Shown here piece by piece: positions 40,964 to 53,500 of a stretch of 64,000 nucleotides of DNA (position 1 is the first letter of the stretch; each line of letters opens with the position of its first letter). Under the pieces are notes generated by a model. It was not told the origin of the DNA. It did not search any database and saw only the letters and a program-made list of their open reading frames with translations. The translations under genes and the position numbers were made by a program. Origin of the DNA: Pomphorhynchus laevis (Eukaryota > Acanthocephala > Palaeacanthocephala > Echinorhynchida > Pomphorhynchidae); assembly GCA_012934845.2 (NCBI GenBank), contig WNNJ02000423.1, forward strand, positions 62,001-126,000. Reading direction: 5' to 3'.

Positions 40964-42681
40964 CGTACTGCTGTTGGATTTTAGATAGGATTAAAGTAAT
41001 GCGTAGAATAAAATAGTCATCAAAATTTCAACAGTTACTATGACATTCTGCTCCTAGAATGTTTCTAATAGCATTGTTACCTATCTCAAATGAAGAAGCA
41101 AATTGTGTTTTATTGATATAGCCCCAATATTTTATAATATTAATACGTTATTTAATATATTATCACATCACAATTATAAATTATTTTATAATTTTACGAT
41201 ATGACATATTTATGTATTTCTCATGTCTGTTTATTAACAGAAAGTCAAATGAAGAAGCAAATTGTGTTTTATTAATTTTCCGTCAATATTTTAAAATTGT
41301 AATACGTTATTTAATATATTATCACATCATAATTATAAATTATTTTATAATTTTTTAATATTACAGATTTATGTATTTCTCATGTCCGTTTATTAACAGG
41401 TAGTCAAGTGAAGAAGAAAATTGTGTTTTATTGATCTTGCCCCAATATTTTAAAATATTAATACATTATATTATATATTATCACATCATAATTATAAATT
41501 ATTTTATAATTTTATAGTATTACAGATTTATGTATTTCTCATGTCCGTTTATTAACAGGTAGTCAAATAAAGAAGCAAATTGTGTTTTATTGATATAGCC
41601 CCAATATTTTAAAAAATATTAATACGTTATTTAATATATTATCACATCACAATTATAAATTATTTTATAATTTTGCAATATTACAGATAAATGTATTTCT
41701 CTCGTCCGTTTATTAACATAAATTCAAATGAAAAAGCTAATTTTTTTATTAATTCTCCTTCAATATTTTAAAATATTAATACGGGTTTTGAATATATTAT
41801 CACATCATCATTATAAATTATTTTATAATTTTATAATATTACAGATTTATGTATTTTTCATGTCCGTTTATTAACAGGTAGTCAAATGAAGAAGCAATTT
41901 TTTTTATTAATCCTCCGTCAATATTTTAAAATTGTAATAAGTTATGTAATATAACATCACATCAAAATTATAAATTATATTATAATTTTTTAATATTACA
42001 GATAAATGTATTTCTCAAGTCCGTTTATTAACAGATAGTCAAATGAAAAAGCAAATTTATTTTATTAATCCTCCGTCAATATTTTAAAATTGTAATATGT
42101 TGTTTAATATAATATCAAATCAAATTATAAATTATTTTATAATTTTATAAAATTACAGATTTATGTATTTCTCTTATCCGTTTATTTACAGGTTGTCAAA
42201 TGAAGACGCATATTGTATTTTATTAATCCGCTGTCAATATTTAAAAAATGTAATACGTTTTTTAATATATTATCACATCAAAATTATAAATTATTTTTTA
42301 ATATATTTAATATAACAGATTTATGTATTTTTCATTTCCGTTTATTAACAGGTAGTCAAATAAAGAAGCAAATTGTGTTTTATTGATCTACCCCCAATAT
42401 TTTAGAATGGTAATACGGTTTTTAATATATTATCACATCATAATTATAAATTGTTTTATAATTTTATAATATCACAGATTTATGTATTTCTCATTATTGT
42501 TTATTATCAGGTAGTCAAATGAAGAAGCAAATTGTGTTTTATTGATCTTATCCTCTGGTAATATTTTAAAATTGTAATACGTTATTTAATATATTATCAC
42601 ATCATAATTAAAAATTATTTTACAATTTTACAATATTACAGATAAATGTATTTCTCAAGTCCGTTTATTAACAGATAGTCA

Positions 42682-42714
42682 AATGAAAAAGCAAATTTAT
42701 TTTGCTTTTTCATT
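42682..42714. repeat. Snap-back insertion inside one satellite monomer
   Basis: AATGAAAAAGCAAA, loop TTTAT, then TTTGCTTTTTCATT. The right arm is the inverse of normal monomer sequence and is absent from the neighbouring monomers. After it the monomer restarts at GTCAAATGAAGAAGC, so part is duplicated. It shows the direction of change: normal monomer first, hairpin second. Confidence 0.9.
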
Positions 42715-45700
42715 GTCAAATGAAGAAGCAAATTGTGTTTTATTGATCTTGCCTCAATATTTTAAAATATTAATACATTATATTATATATTTTCACATCA
42801 TAATTATAAATTATTTTATAATTTTATAATATTACAGATTTATGTATTTCCTATGTCCGTTTATTAATAGGTAGTCAAATGAAGAAGCAAATTGTGTTTT
42901 ATTGATACAGCCCCAACATTTTAAAATATTAATACGTTATTTAATATATTATCACATCACAATTATAAATTACTTTATAATTTTAGAATATGACATATTT
43001 ATGTATTTCTCATGTCCGTTTATTAACAGAAAGTCAAATGAAGAAGCAAATTGTGTTTTATTAATTTTCCATCAATATTTTAAAATTGTAATACCTTATT
43101 TAATATATTATCACATTATAATTATAAATTATTTTATAATTTTTTAATATTACAGATTTATGTATTTCTCATGTCCGTTTTTTAAACAGGTAGTCAAGTG
43201 AAGAAGCAAATTGTGTTTTATTGATCTTGCCCCAATATTTTAAAATATTAATACATTATATTATATATTATCACATAATAATTATAAATTATTTTATAAT
43301 TTTATAATATTACAGATTTATGTAATTCTCATGTCCGTTTATTAACAGGTAGTCAAATGAAGAAGCAAATTGTGTTTTATTGATATAGCCCCAATATTTT
43401 AAAAAATATTAATACGTTATTTAATATATTATCACATCACAATTCTAAATTATTTTATAATTTTACAATATTACAGATAAATGTATTTCTCACGTCCGAT
43501 TATTAACAGATAGTCAAATGAAGTAGCAAATTGTGTTTTATTAATTCTCCTGTAATATTTTAAAATTGTAATACTTTATTTAATATATTTTCAAATCATA
43601 ATTATATATTATTTTATAACTTTACAATATTACAGATAAATGTATTTCTCTCGTCCGTTTATTAACAGATAGTCAATCAAAAAGCCATATTTTTTATTAA
43701 TCCTCCTTCAATATTTTAAAATATTAATACGGGTTTTGAATATGTTATCACATCATAATTATAAATTATTTTATAATTTCATAATATTACGGATTTATGT
43801 ATTTTTCATGTCCGTTTATTAACAAGTAGTCAAATGAAGAAGCAAATTGTGTTTTATTAATCCTCCGTCAATATTTAAAAATTGTAATACGTTATGTAAT
43901 ATAATATCACATCATAATTATAAATTTTATTATAATTTTTTAATATTACAGATTTATGTATTTCTCATGTCCGTTTATTAAACCGTAGTCAAATGAAAAA
44001 GCAAATTGAGTTTGATTGATCATGCCCCAATATTTGAAAATTGTAATACGTTGTTTCATATATTATCACATCATAATTATAAATTATTTGATAATTCCAT
44101 AATATTACAGATTTATGTATTTCTCATGTCCGTTTATTAGCAGGTAGTCAAATGAAGAAGCAAATTGAGTTTTATCAATCTCGCCCCAATATTTTAAAAT
44201 TGTAATACGTTGTTTAATATATTATCACATCATAATTATAAATTATTTTATGATTATACAATATTACTGATTTATGTATTTCTCATGTCCGTTTATTAAT
44301 AGGTAGTCAAATGAAGAAGCAAATTGTGTTTTATTGATCTTGCCCCAATATTTTAAAATTGTAATACGATGTAATATGATGTAATATATTATCACATCAT
44401 AATTATAAATTGTTTTATAATTTTTTATTATTACAGATTTATGTATTTCCTTTGTCCGTTTATTAACAGGTAGTCAAATGAAGAAGCAAATTGTGTTTTA
44501 TAAATCCTCCGTCAATATTTTAAAATTGTAATACGTTATTTAATATATTATCATATCAAAATTATAAATTATTTTTTAATATATTTAATATAAGAGATTT
44601 ATGTTTTTCTCATGTCCGTTTATTAACAGGTAGTCAAATGAAGAAGCATATTGTGTTTTTCTTAATCCTCCGGTACTATTTTAAAATTGTAATACGTTAT
44701 TTAATATATTATCACATCATAATTATAAATTATTTTTTAATTTTACAATATTACAGATAAATGTATTTCTCACGTCCGTTTATTAACAAATAGTCAATTG
44801 AAAAAGGAAATTTATTTTATAAATCCTCCGTCAATATTTTAAAATTGTAATATGTTGTTTAATATATTATCACATCATTTTTATAAATTATTTTATAATT
44901 TTCTATTATTACAGATTTATGTATTTCTCATATCCATTTATTAACAGGTAGTAAAATGAAGAAGCAAATTGTGTTTTATTAATCCTCCGTCAATATTTTA
45001 TAATTGTAATACGTCAATTAATATATTATCACAACATACTTATAAATTATTTTATAATTGTATTATATTATAGATTTATGTATTTCTCATGTCCGTTTCT
45101 TAAAAGGAGGTCCAATGAAGATGTAAATTGTGTTATATTGCCCCATTATTTTAAAATATTCATACATTATATTATATATTATCACATTACAATTATAAAT
45201 TATATTATAATTTTATAATATTACAGATTTATGTATTTCTCATATCCGTTTTTTAAAGGTAGTCAAATGAAGAAGCAAATTGTGTTTTATAAATCCTCCG
45301 TCAATATTTCAAAATTGTAATACGATTTTTAATATATTATCACATCACAATTATAAATTATTTCACAATTTTAGAATATTACAGATTTATGTATTTCTTA
45401 TGTCCGTTTATTAACAGATACTCAAATGAAGAAGCAAATTGTGTTTTATTGATCTTGCCCTAATATTTTAAAATATTAATACGGTATTTAATATATTATC
45501 ACATCATAATTATAAATTATTTTACATTTTGAAATATTACAGATTTATGTATTTCTCATATCCGTTTATTTACAGGTAGTCAAATGAAGAAGCTAATTGT
45601 GTTTTATTAATTTTCCGTCAATATTTAAAAATGTTAATACGTTATCAAATATATTATCACATCATAATCATAAATATATTTTTTAATTTTTTAATATTAC

Positions 45701-48700
45701 AGATTTATGTATTTCTCATGTCCGTTTATTAACAGGTAGTCAAATGAAGAAGCAAATTGTGTGTTATAAATCCTCCGTCAATATTTTAAAATTGTAATAC
45801 GTTATTTAATATAATATCACATCATAATTATAAATTATTTTATAATTTTTTAATATTGAAGATTTATGCATTTCTTATGTCCGTTTATTAACAGGTACTC
45901 AAATGATGAAGCAAATTGTGTTTTATTGATCTTGCCCCAATATTTTAAAATATTAATACGTTATTTAATATATTATCACATCATAATAAAAAATTATTTT
46001 ACATTTTGTAATATTACAGATTTATGTATTTCTCATATCCGTTTATTAACAGGTAGTCAAATGAAGAAGCAAATTGTGTTGTATTAATCTTGCCCCAATA
46101 TTTTAAAATATTAATACGTTGTTTAATATATTATCACATCATAATTATAAATTTTTTTTTAATTTTAAAATATCGCCGATTTATGTTTCTCATGTACCAT
46201 TATTAACAGGTAGTTAAATGAAAAAGCAAATTGTGTTTTATTAATCTCCTGTCAATATTTTAAAATATTAATACGTTATATAATATATTATCACAGTATA
46301 ATAATAAATTATTTTATAATTCTTGAATATTACAGTTTTTTGTATTTCTTATGTCCGTTTATTAACATGTAGTCAAATAAAGAAGCAAATTGTGGTATTT
46401 TGATTTTTCCCCAATATTTTTAAATATTAATACGTTTTTTAATATATTATCACATCATAATTAAAATTTTTTTTATAATTTTTTAATTTCACAGATTTAT
46501 ATTTCTCATGTACCATTATTAACAGGTAGTCAAATGAAGAAGCAAATTGTGTTTTATTAATCCTCCGTCAATATGTTAAAAAATTAATACGGTCTATTAT
46601 ATATTATCACAGTATAATAATAAATTATTTTAAAATTTTAAAATATTACAGATTTATGTATTTCTCATGTCCGTTTATTTACATGTAGTCAAATGAAAAG
46701 CAAATTGTGTTTTGTTGATCTTGCCCCAATATTTTAAAATATTAATACGTTATTTAACATATTATCACATCATAATTATAAATTATTTTATAATTTTTTA
46801 ATATTACCAATTTGTGTATTTCTCATGTCAGTTTATTAACAGTTAGTAAAATGAAGAAGCAAATTGTGTTTTATTGATCCTCCTTCAATATTTTAAAATT
46901 GTAATACGTTATTAAAAATATTATCACATCATAATTATAAATTATTTTATAATTTTACAATATAACAGATTAATGTATTTCTCATGTCCGTTTATTAACA
47001 GGTAGTCAAATGAATAGGCAAATTTTTTTTATTAATCCTCCTTCAACATTTTAAAATTTTAATACTTTGTTTAATATATTATCAGATCATAATTATAAAA
47101 TATTTTATAATTTTGTAATATTACAGATCTTTGTATTTCTCATGTCCGTTTATTTACAGGTAGTCAAATGAAGAAGCATATTTTGTTTTAATAACACTCC
47201 GTCAATATTTTAAAAATGAAAAACGTTATTTAATATATTATCACATCATAATTCTAAATTATCTTATAATTATTTAATATAACAGATTTATGTATTTCTC
47301 ATGTCCGTTTTTTAACAGGTAGTCAAATGAAGAAAAAAATTGTTTTTATTAATCCTCCGGTAATATTTTAAAATTGTAATACGTTATTTAATATATTATC
47401 ACATCATAATTATAAATTATTTTATAATTTTACAATATTACAGATAAATGTATTTCTCACGTCCGTTTATTACAGATAGTTAAATGAAAAAGCAAATTGG
47501 GTTTTATTAATCCTCCGTCAATATTTTAAAATTGTAATAGGTTGTTTTTTATATTATCACATCATAATTATAAATTATTTTATATTTTCTAATATTACAG
47601 ATTTATGTATTTCTCATGTCCGTTTATTAACAGGTAGTAAAATGAAGAAGCAAATTGTGTTTTATTGATCTTGCCTCAATATTTAAAAAAATATTAATAC
47701 GTTATTTAATATATTATCACATCAAAATTATAAATTGTTTTATAATTTTAGAATATTACAGATTTATGTATTTCTTATGTCCGTTTATTAACGGGTAGTC
47801 AAATGTAGAAGCAAATTGTATATTATGAATCATCCGTCAATATTTTAAAATTGTAATACTTTATTTAATAAATTATCATATCACAATAATAAATTATTTT
47901 ATCATTTTATAATATTTCAGATTAATGTATTTCTCATGTCCGTTTATTAACAGGTAGTCAAATGAAGAAGCTAATCGGGTTTTATTGATCTTGCCCCAAT
48001 ATTTTAAAATTTAAATACGTTATTTAATATATCATCACATCACAATTATAAATTATTTTATTATTTTATAATATTACAGATTTATATATTTCTCATGTGT
48101 GTTTATTAACAGTTAGTCAAATGAAGAAGCAAATTGGGTTTTATTGATCCTCCGTCAATATTTTAAAATTGTAATACGATTTTTAATATATTATCACATC
48201 AAAATTGTAAATTATTTTATAATTTAATAATATTACAGATTTATGTATTTCTCATGTCCGTTTATTAACAGGTAGTAAAATTAAGAAGCAAATTTTGTAT
48301 TATTGATCCTCCGTCAATATTTTAAAATTGTAATACGTCATTTAATATATTATCACATCATAATTATAAATTATTTTATAATTTTATAATATTACAGATT
48401 TATGTATTTCTTATGTCCGTTTATTAACAGGTAGTCAAATGACGAATCAAATTGTGTTTTATTAATCCTCCGTAAATATTTTTTTAAATTGTAAAACGGT
48501 ATTTAATATATTATCACATCATCATTATAAATAATTTTTTAATATTGCAGATTTATGTATTTCTCATGTCCGTCTATTAACAGGTAGTCAAATAAGGAAG
48601 AAAATTGTGTTGTATTAACCTTGCCCCAATATTTTAAAATATTAATACGTTGTTTAATATATTATCACATCATAATTATAATTTTTTTTTAATTTTAAAA

Positions 48701-50342
48701 TATCGCCGATTTATGTTTCTCATGTACCATTATTAACAGGTAGTTAAATGAAAAAGCAAATTGTGTTTTATTGATCCTCCGTCGATATTTTAATATTGTA
48801 ATACGTTATTACATATATTACCACATCTAGAATATAAATTATTTTTTAATTTTATAATATAACAGATTTATGTATTTCTCATGTCCGTTTATTTACATGT
48901 AGTCAAATGAAGAAGCAAATTCTGTTTTATTGATCTTGCCCCAATATTTTAAAGTATTAATACGTTATTTAATATATTATCACATTATAATTATAAATTA
49001 TTTTATTATTTACTTATATTACAGATCTATGTATTTCTCATGTCCGTTTATTAACAGTTAGTCAAATGAAGAAGCAAATTGTGTTTTATTGATCCATTGT
49101 CAATATTTTAAAATTGTAAAACGTTATTTAATATATTATCACATTATAATTATAAATTATTTTATTATTTACTTATATTACAGATGTATGTATTTTTCAT
49201 GTCCGTTTATTAACAGTTAGTCAAATGAAGAAGCAAATTGTGTTTTATTGATCCATTGTCAATATTTTAAAATTTTAAAACGTTATTTAATATATTATCA
49301 CATCATAATTATAATTTTTTTTATCTAATATTACAGATTTATGTATTTTTCATGTCCGTTTATTAACAAGAAGTAAAATGGAGAAGCAAATTGTGTTTTA
49401 TTAATACTCCGTCAATATTTTAAAATATTAATAGTTTATTTGATACATTATCACATTACAATTTTAAATTATTATTTAATTTTATAATATCACAGATTTA
49501 TGTATTTCTCATGTCCGTCTATTAACAGCTAGTCAAATGAAGAAGCAAATTGTGTTTTATTGATCTTGTTCTAATATATTTAAATATTAATACGTTATTT
49601 AATATATTATCACATCATAAATATTTATTATTTGTTAATTTTTTAATATTACAGATTTATGTATTTCTCATATCCGTTTATTAACAAGTAGTCAAATGAA
49701 AAAGAAAATTGTGTTTTATTAATCCTCCGTTAATATGTTAAAATATTTATACGTTATTTAATATATTATCACATCATAATTATAAATTATTTTATAATTT
49801 TACAATATAACAAATTTATGTATTTCTCATGTCGGTTTATTAACAGGTAGTCAAATGAATAGGCAATTTTTTTTTATTAATTCTCCGTCAATATTTTAAA
49901 ATTGTAATACGTTGTTTAATATATTATCAGATCATAATTATAAAATATTTTATAATTTTGTAATATTACAGATCTATGTATTTCTCATGTCCGTTTATTA
50001 ACAGGTAGTCAAATGAAGAAGCAAATTTTGTTTTACTAATCCTCCGTCAATATTTTAAAATATTAATACGTTGTTAAATATATATTATCACATCATAATT
50101 ATAAATTGTTTTATAATTTTATAATATTAGAGATTTATGTATTTCTCATGTTCGTTTATTAACAGTTAGTCAAATGAAGAAGCAAATTGTGTTTTATTGA
50201 TCTTGCCCTAATATTTTAAAATATTAATACATTATAGAATGAATAATTGCATACACGAGCGAGTATCATCATTTGGTCGGCTTCATAAATTATCCTCGTG
50301 TGAAGTCTTTAATCCTAGATGCAGCACTGTACACTACAATCA

Positions 50343-50397
50343 GCGTAGGTGGACCTCATCAGCAGTGAGCCTACGCCTACCTTTCGTGTTTCGGTCC
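50343..50397 (-). ncRNA. U structured motif with compensatory arm changes
   Basis: The minus strand reads GGACCGAAACACGAAAGGTA, then GCGTAGG, CTCACTG, CTGATGAGGTCC, A, CCTACGC. All hammerhead-like core blocks are intact here (GAAAC, GTA, CTGATGA) and GGACC/GGTCC can pair. The arms GCGTAGG/CCTACGC pair perfectly although their sequence differs from GTATTGG/CCAATAC of the 40.9-kb copy, with both sides changed together. Confidence 0.55.
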
Positions 50398-50526
50398 TTT
50401 AATGATCTGCTGAAATTTTCCTCTGCTGCCTTTCTGTAAAACCAAAACGATACAGTTTGTAAGGAACACATTTCCACTTGTGCAAACTGTACGTTGTTTC
50501 CGTCTTTTGTAACAAAAAGACGGAGA

Positions 50527-50582
50527 TAGCACTACAGTTGCCGGAAACAACCGATCGGTTGTTTCCGGCAACTGTAGTGCTA
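50527..50582. repeat. 56-bp perfect palindrome, no spacer
   Basis: Left half starts TAGCACTACAGTTGCCGGAA and ends CCGA; the right half is its exact reverse complement, centred on CGATCG. It is GC-richer than the satellite around it. It ends exactly where satellite sequence resumes. Confidence 0.97.
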
Positions 50583-53500
50583 AAATATTCCGTCAATATT
50601 TTAAAGTCTTAATACGTTATTTAATATATTATCACATCACAAATATAAAATCTTTTATAATTTTGTAATATTTCAGATTTATGTATTTCTCATATCCGTT
50701 TATTAACAGGTAGTCAAATGAAGAAGCAAATTGTGTTTTATTAATCCTGCGATGATATTTTAAAATTGTAATGCGTTATTTAATATCTTACCACATCTAG
50801 ATTATAAATTATTTTATAATTTTATATTATTACAGATTTGTGTATTTCTAATGTCCGTTTATTAATAGGTAGACAAATGAAGAAGAAAATTGTGTTTTAT
50901 TGATCTTGCCCCAATATTGTAAAATATTGATACGTTATTTAATATATTATCACATCATAATTATAAATTATTTTATAATTTTATAATATTACAGATTTAT
51001 GTATTTCTCATGTCCGTTTATGAACAGGTAGACAAATGAAGAAGCAAATTGTGTTTTATTGATCCTCCGTCAATATTTTAAAATTGTAATACGTTATTTC
51101 ATATATTATCACATCATAATTATAAATTATTTTATAATTTTATAATATTTCAGATTTATATATTTCTTATGTCCGTTTATTAAGAGGTAGTCAAATGAAG
51201 AAGCAAATTGTGTTTTATTAATCCTCCGTCAATATTTTAAAATTGTAATACGGTATTTAATGTATTATCACATCATAATTATAAATTTTTTATAATTTTA
51301 TAATATTACAGATTTATTTATTTCTTATGTCTGTTACTTAACAGGTGGACAACTGAAGAAGCAAATTGTGTTTTATTAACACTCCGTCGATATTTTAAAA
51401 TTGTAATACGTAATTTATATATTACCACATCTAGATTATAAATTATTTTATAATTTTTTAATATTACAGATTTTTGTATTTCTCATGTCCGTTTATTAAC
51501 AGGTTGACAAATGAAAAAGAAAATTGTGTTTTATTTATCTTGCCCCAATTTCTTAAAATATAATTACGATTTATAATATATTATCACAGCACAATCATAA
51601 ATTATTTTATAATTTTATAATATCACAGATTGATGTAATTCTCATGTCCGTTTATTAACAGGTAGTCAAATGAAGATTCAAATTGTGTTTTATTAATCCT
51701 CCGTCAATATTTTAAAATATTAATACGTTATTTAATATATTATCACAGTTTAATAATAAATTATTTTATAATTTTGTAATATTACAGATTTTTGTATTTC
51801 TAATGTCCGTTTATTAACAGGTAGTCAAATAAAGAAGCAAATTGTGTTTTTTTTGATCTTGCCGAAAATTTTAAAATATTATTACGTTATTTTATATTAT
51901 CACATCATAATTATAAATTATTTAATAATTTTATAATATTACAGATTTATGTATTTCCCATGTCCGTTTATTGACAGGTAGTCAAATGAAGAAGCAAATT
52001 GTGTATTATTGATCCGCCTTCAATATTTTAAAATATTAATACGTTTTTTAATATATTATCACATCATAATTATAAATTATTTTTTTAATATCATAATATT
52101 ACAGATTTATGTATTTCTCATATCTGTTTATTAACAGGCTGTCAAATGAAGAACAAATTGTGTTTTATTAATCCTCCGTCAATACTTTAAAATATTAATA
52201 TGTTATTTAATATATTATCAAATCACAATTATAAATAATTATTTTTAATTTTGTAATATTACAGATTTATGTATTTCTCATGTCCGTTTATTAATAGGTT
52301 GTCAAATGAAGAAGCAAATTGTGTTTTATTGATCTTGCCCCATTATTTTAAAATATTAATACGTTATTAAATATATTATCACATCACAATTATAAATTAT
52401 TTTATAATTTTATTATATTACAGATTTATGTATTTCTCATATCTGTTTATTAACAGGTAGTCAAATGAAGAACAAATTGTGTTATATTAATCCTCCGTAA
52501 ATATTTTAAAATATTAATACGTTATTTAATATATTATCACATCACAATTATAAATTATTTTATACTTTTGTAATATTACAGATTTTGTGTATTTCTCACA
52601 TCCGTTTATTAACATATAGTCAAATAAAGAAGCAAATTGTGTTTAATTGATCATGCCCCAATATTTTAAAATATTTATACGTTATTTAATATATTATCAC
52701 ATCATAATTATAAATTATTTTATAAGTTTCTAATATTACAGATTTATGTATTTCTCATATCTGTTTATTAACAGGTGGTCAAAGAAAGAAGCAAATTGTG
52801 TTTTATCAATCCTCCGTAAATATTTTTAAATTGTAATACGTTTTTGAATATATTACCACATCATTATTAAAATTTTTTTATAATTTTTTATATTACAGAT
52901 TTATGTATTTCTCATGTCCGTTTATTAACAGGTTGTAAAATATAGAAGCAAATTGAATTTTATTGATCTTGCCTCAATATTTTAGAATTGTAATACGTTG
53001 TTTAATATATTATCAAATCACAATTATAAATTATTTTATTATTTTATATTATTACGGATTTATCTATTTCTCATGACCGTTTATTGACAGGTAGTCAAAT
53101 GAAGAAGCAAATTGTGTATTATTGATCTTGCTCGAATATTTTAAAATATTAATGCTTTATTTAATATATTATCACATCATAATTATAAATTATTTTATAT
53201 TATTACAGATTTATGTATTTCTCATATCCGTTTATTAACAGGTAGTCAAATGAAGAAGCATATTGTGTTTTATTGATCTCGCCCCAATATTTTAAAATAT
53301 AAATACGTTGTTTAATATATTATCACATCACAATTATAAATTATTTTATATTATTACAGATTTATGTATTTCTCATATCCGTTTATTAACAGGTAGTCAA
53401 ATAAAGAAGCATATTGTGTTTTATTAATCCTACGTCAATATTTTAAAATTGTAATACGTTTTTTAATATATTATCACATCAAAATAATAAATTCTTTTAT

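Larger units (their letters stand above)
39050..41060. repeat. Repeat family U: five units of about 390 bp in mixed orientation
   Basis: Each unit carries TTTTCAAATTAAA, GCTGATTTAAT, AAATTTGCAAAATGTAAGAC, CATTAAATCTAAATGCCACT, GACGAGTC...GATCGTCAGC and a structured block GGACCGAAACGTGAAACGTA...CTGATGAGGTCC, then GAAATGTAGC and TAGGATTAAAG. Structured blocks lie at 39067-39127 (minus), 39354-39420 (plus), 39744-39810 (plus, 390 bp later), 40028-40093 (minus) and 40898-40963 (plus). Units 2 and 3 face each other, forming a large inverted repeat centred near 39.93 kb. No protein is encoded. A sixth, diverged member lies inside the satellite at 50.3 kb. Confidence 0.8.
50236..50582. mobile_element. 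U-related insert in the satellite, ending in a palindrome
   Basis: About 347 bp of non-satellite, more GC-balanced sequence interrupts a monomer after AATACATTATA. On the minus strand it carries the U blocks ATTAAAGGACCGAAAC, CTGCTGATGAGGTCC and TAGGATTAAAG in the family order, so it is a diverged U member. Its right side is a string of hairpins: ACAGTTTG/CAAACTGT (near 50451-50490), CCGTCTTTT/AAAAGACGG (near 50510-50533, 6-nt loop) and the 56-bp palindrome 50527-50582. Satellite resumes at TATTCCGTCAATATTTT. The two 64-65-residue minus frames here are palindrome by-products. Confidence 0.75.

Noticed and set aside
42902-46087. Short plus-strand frames in the satellite (81 and 73 residues) as genes
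   Set aside because: They read through monomer boundaries and are not kept from monomer to monomer.
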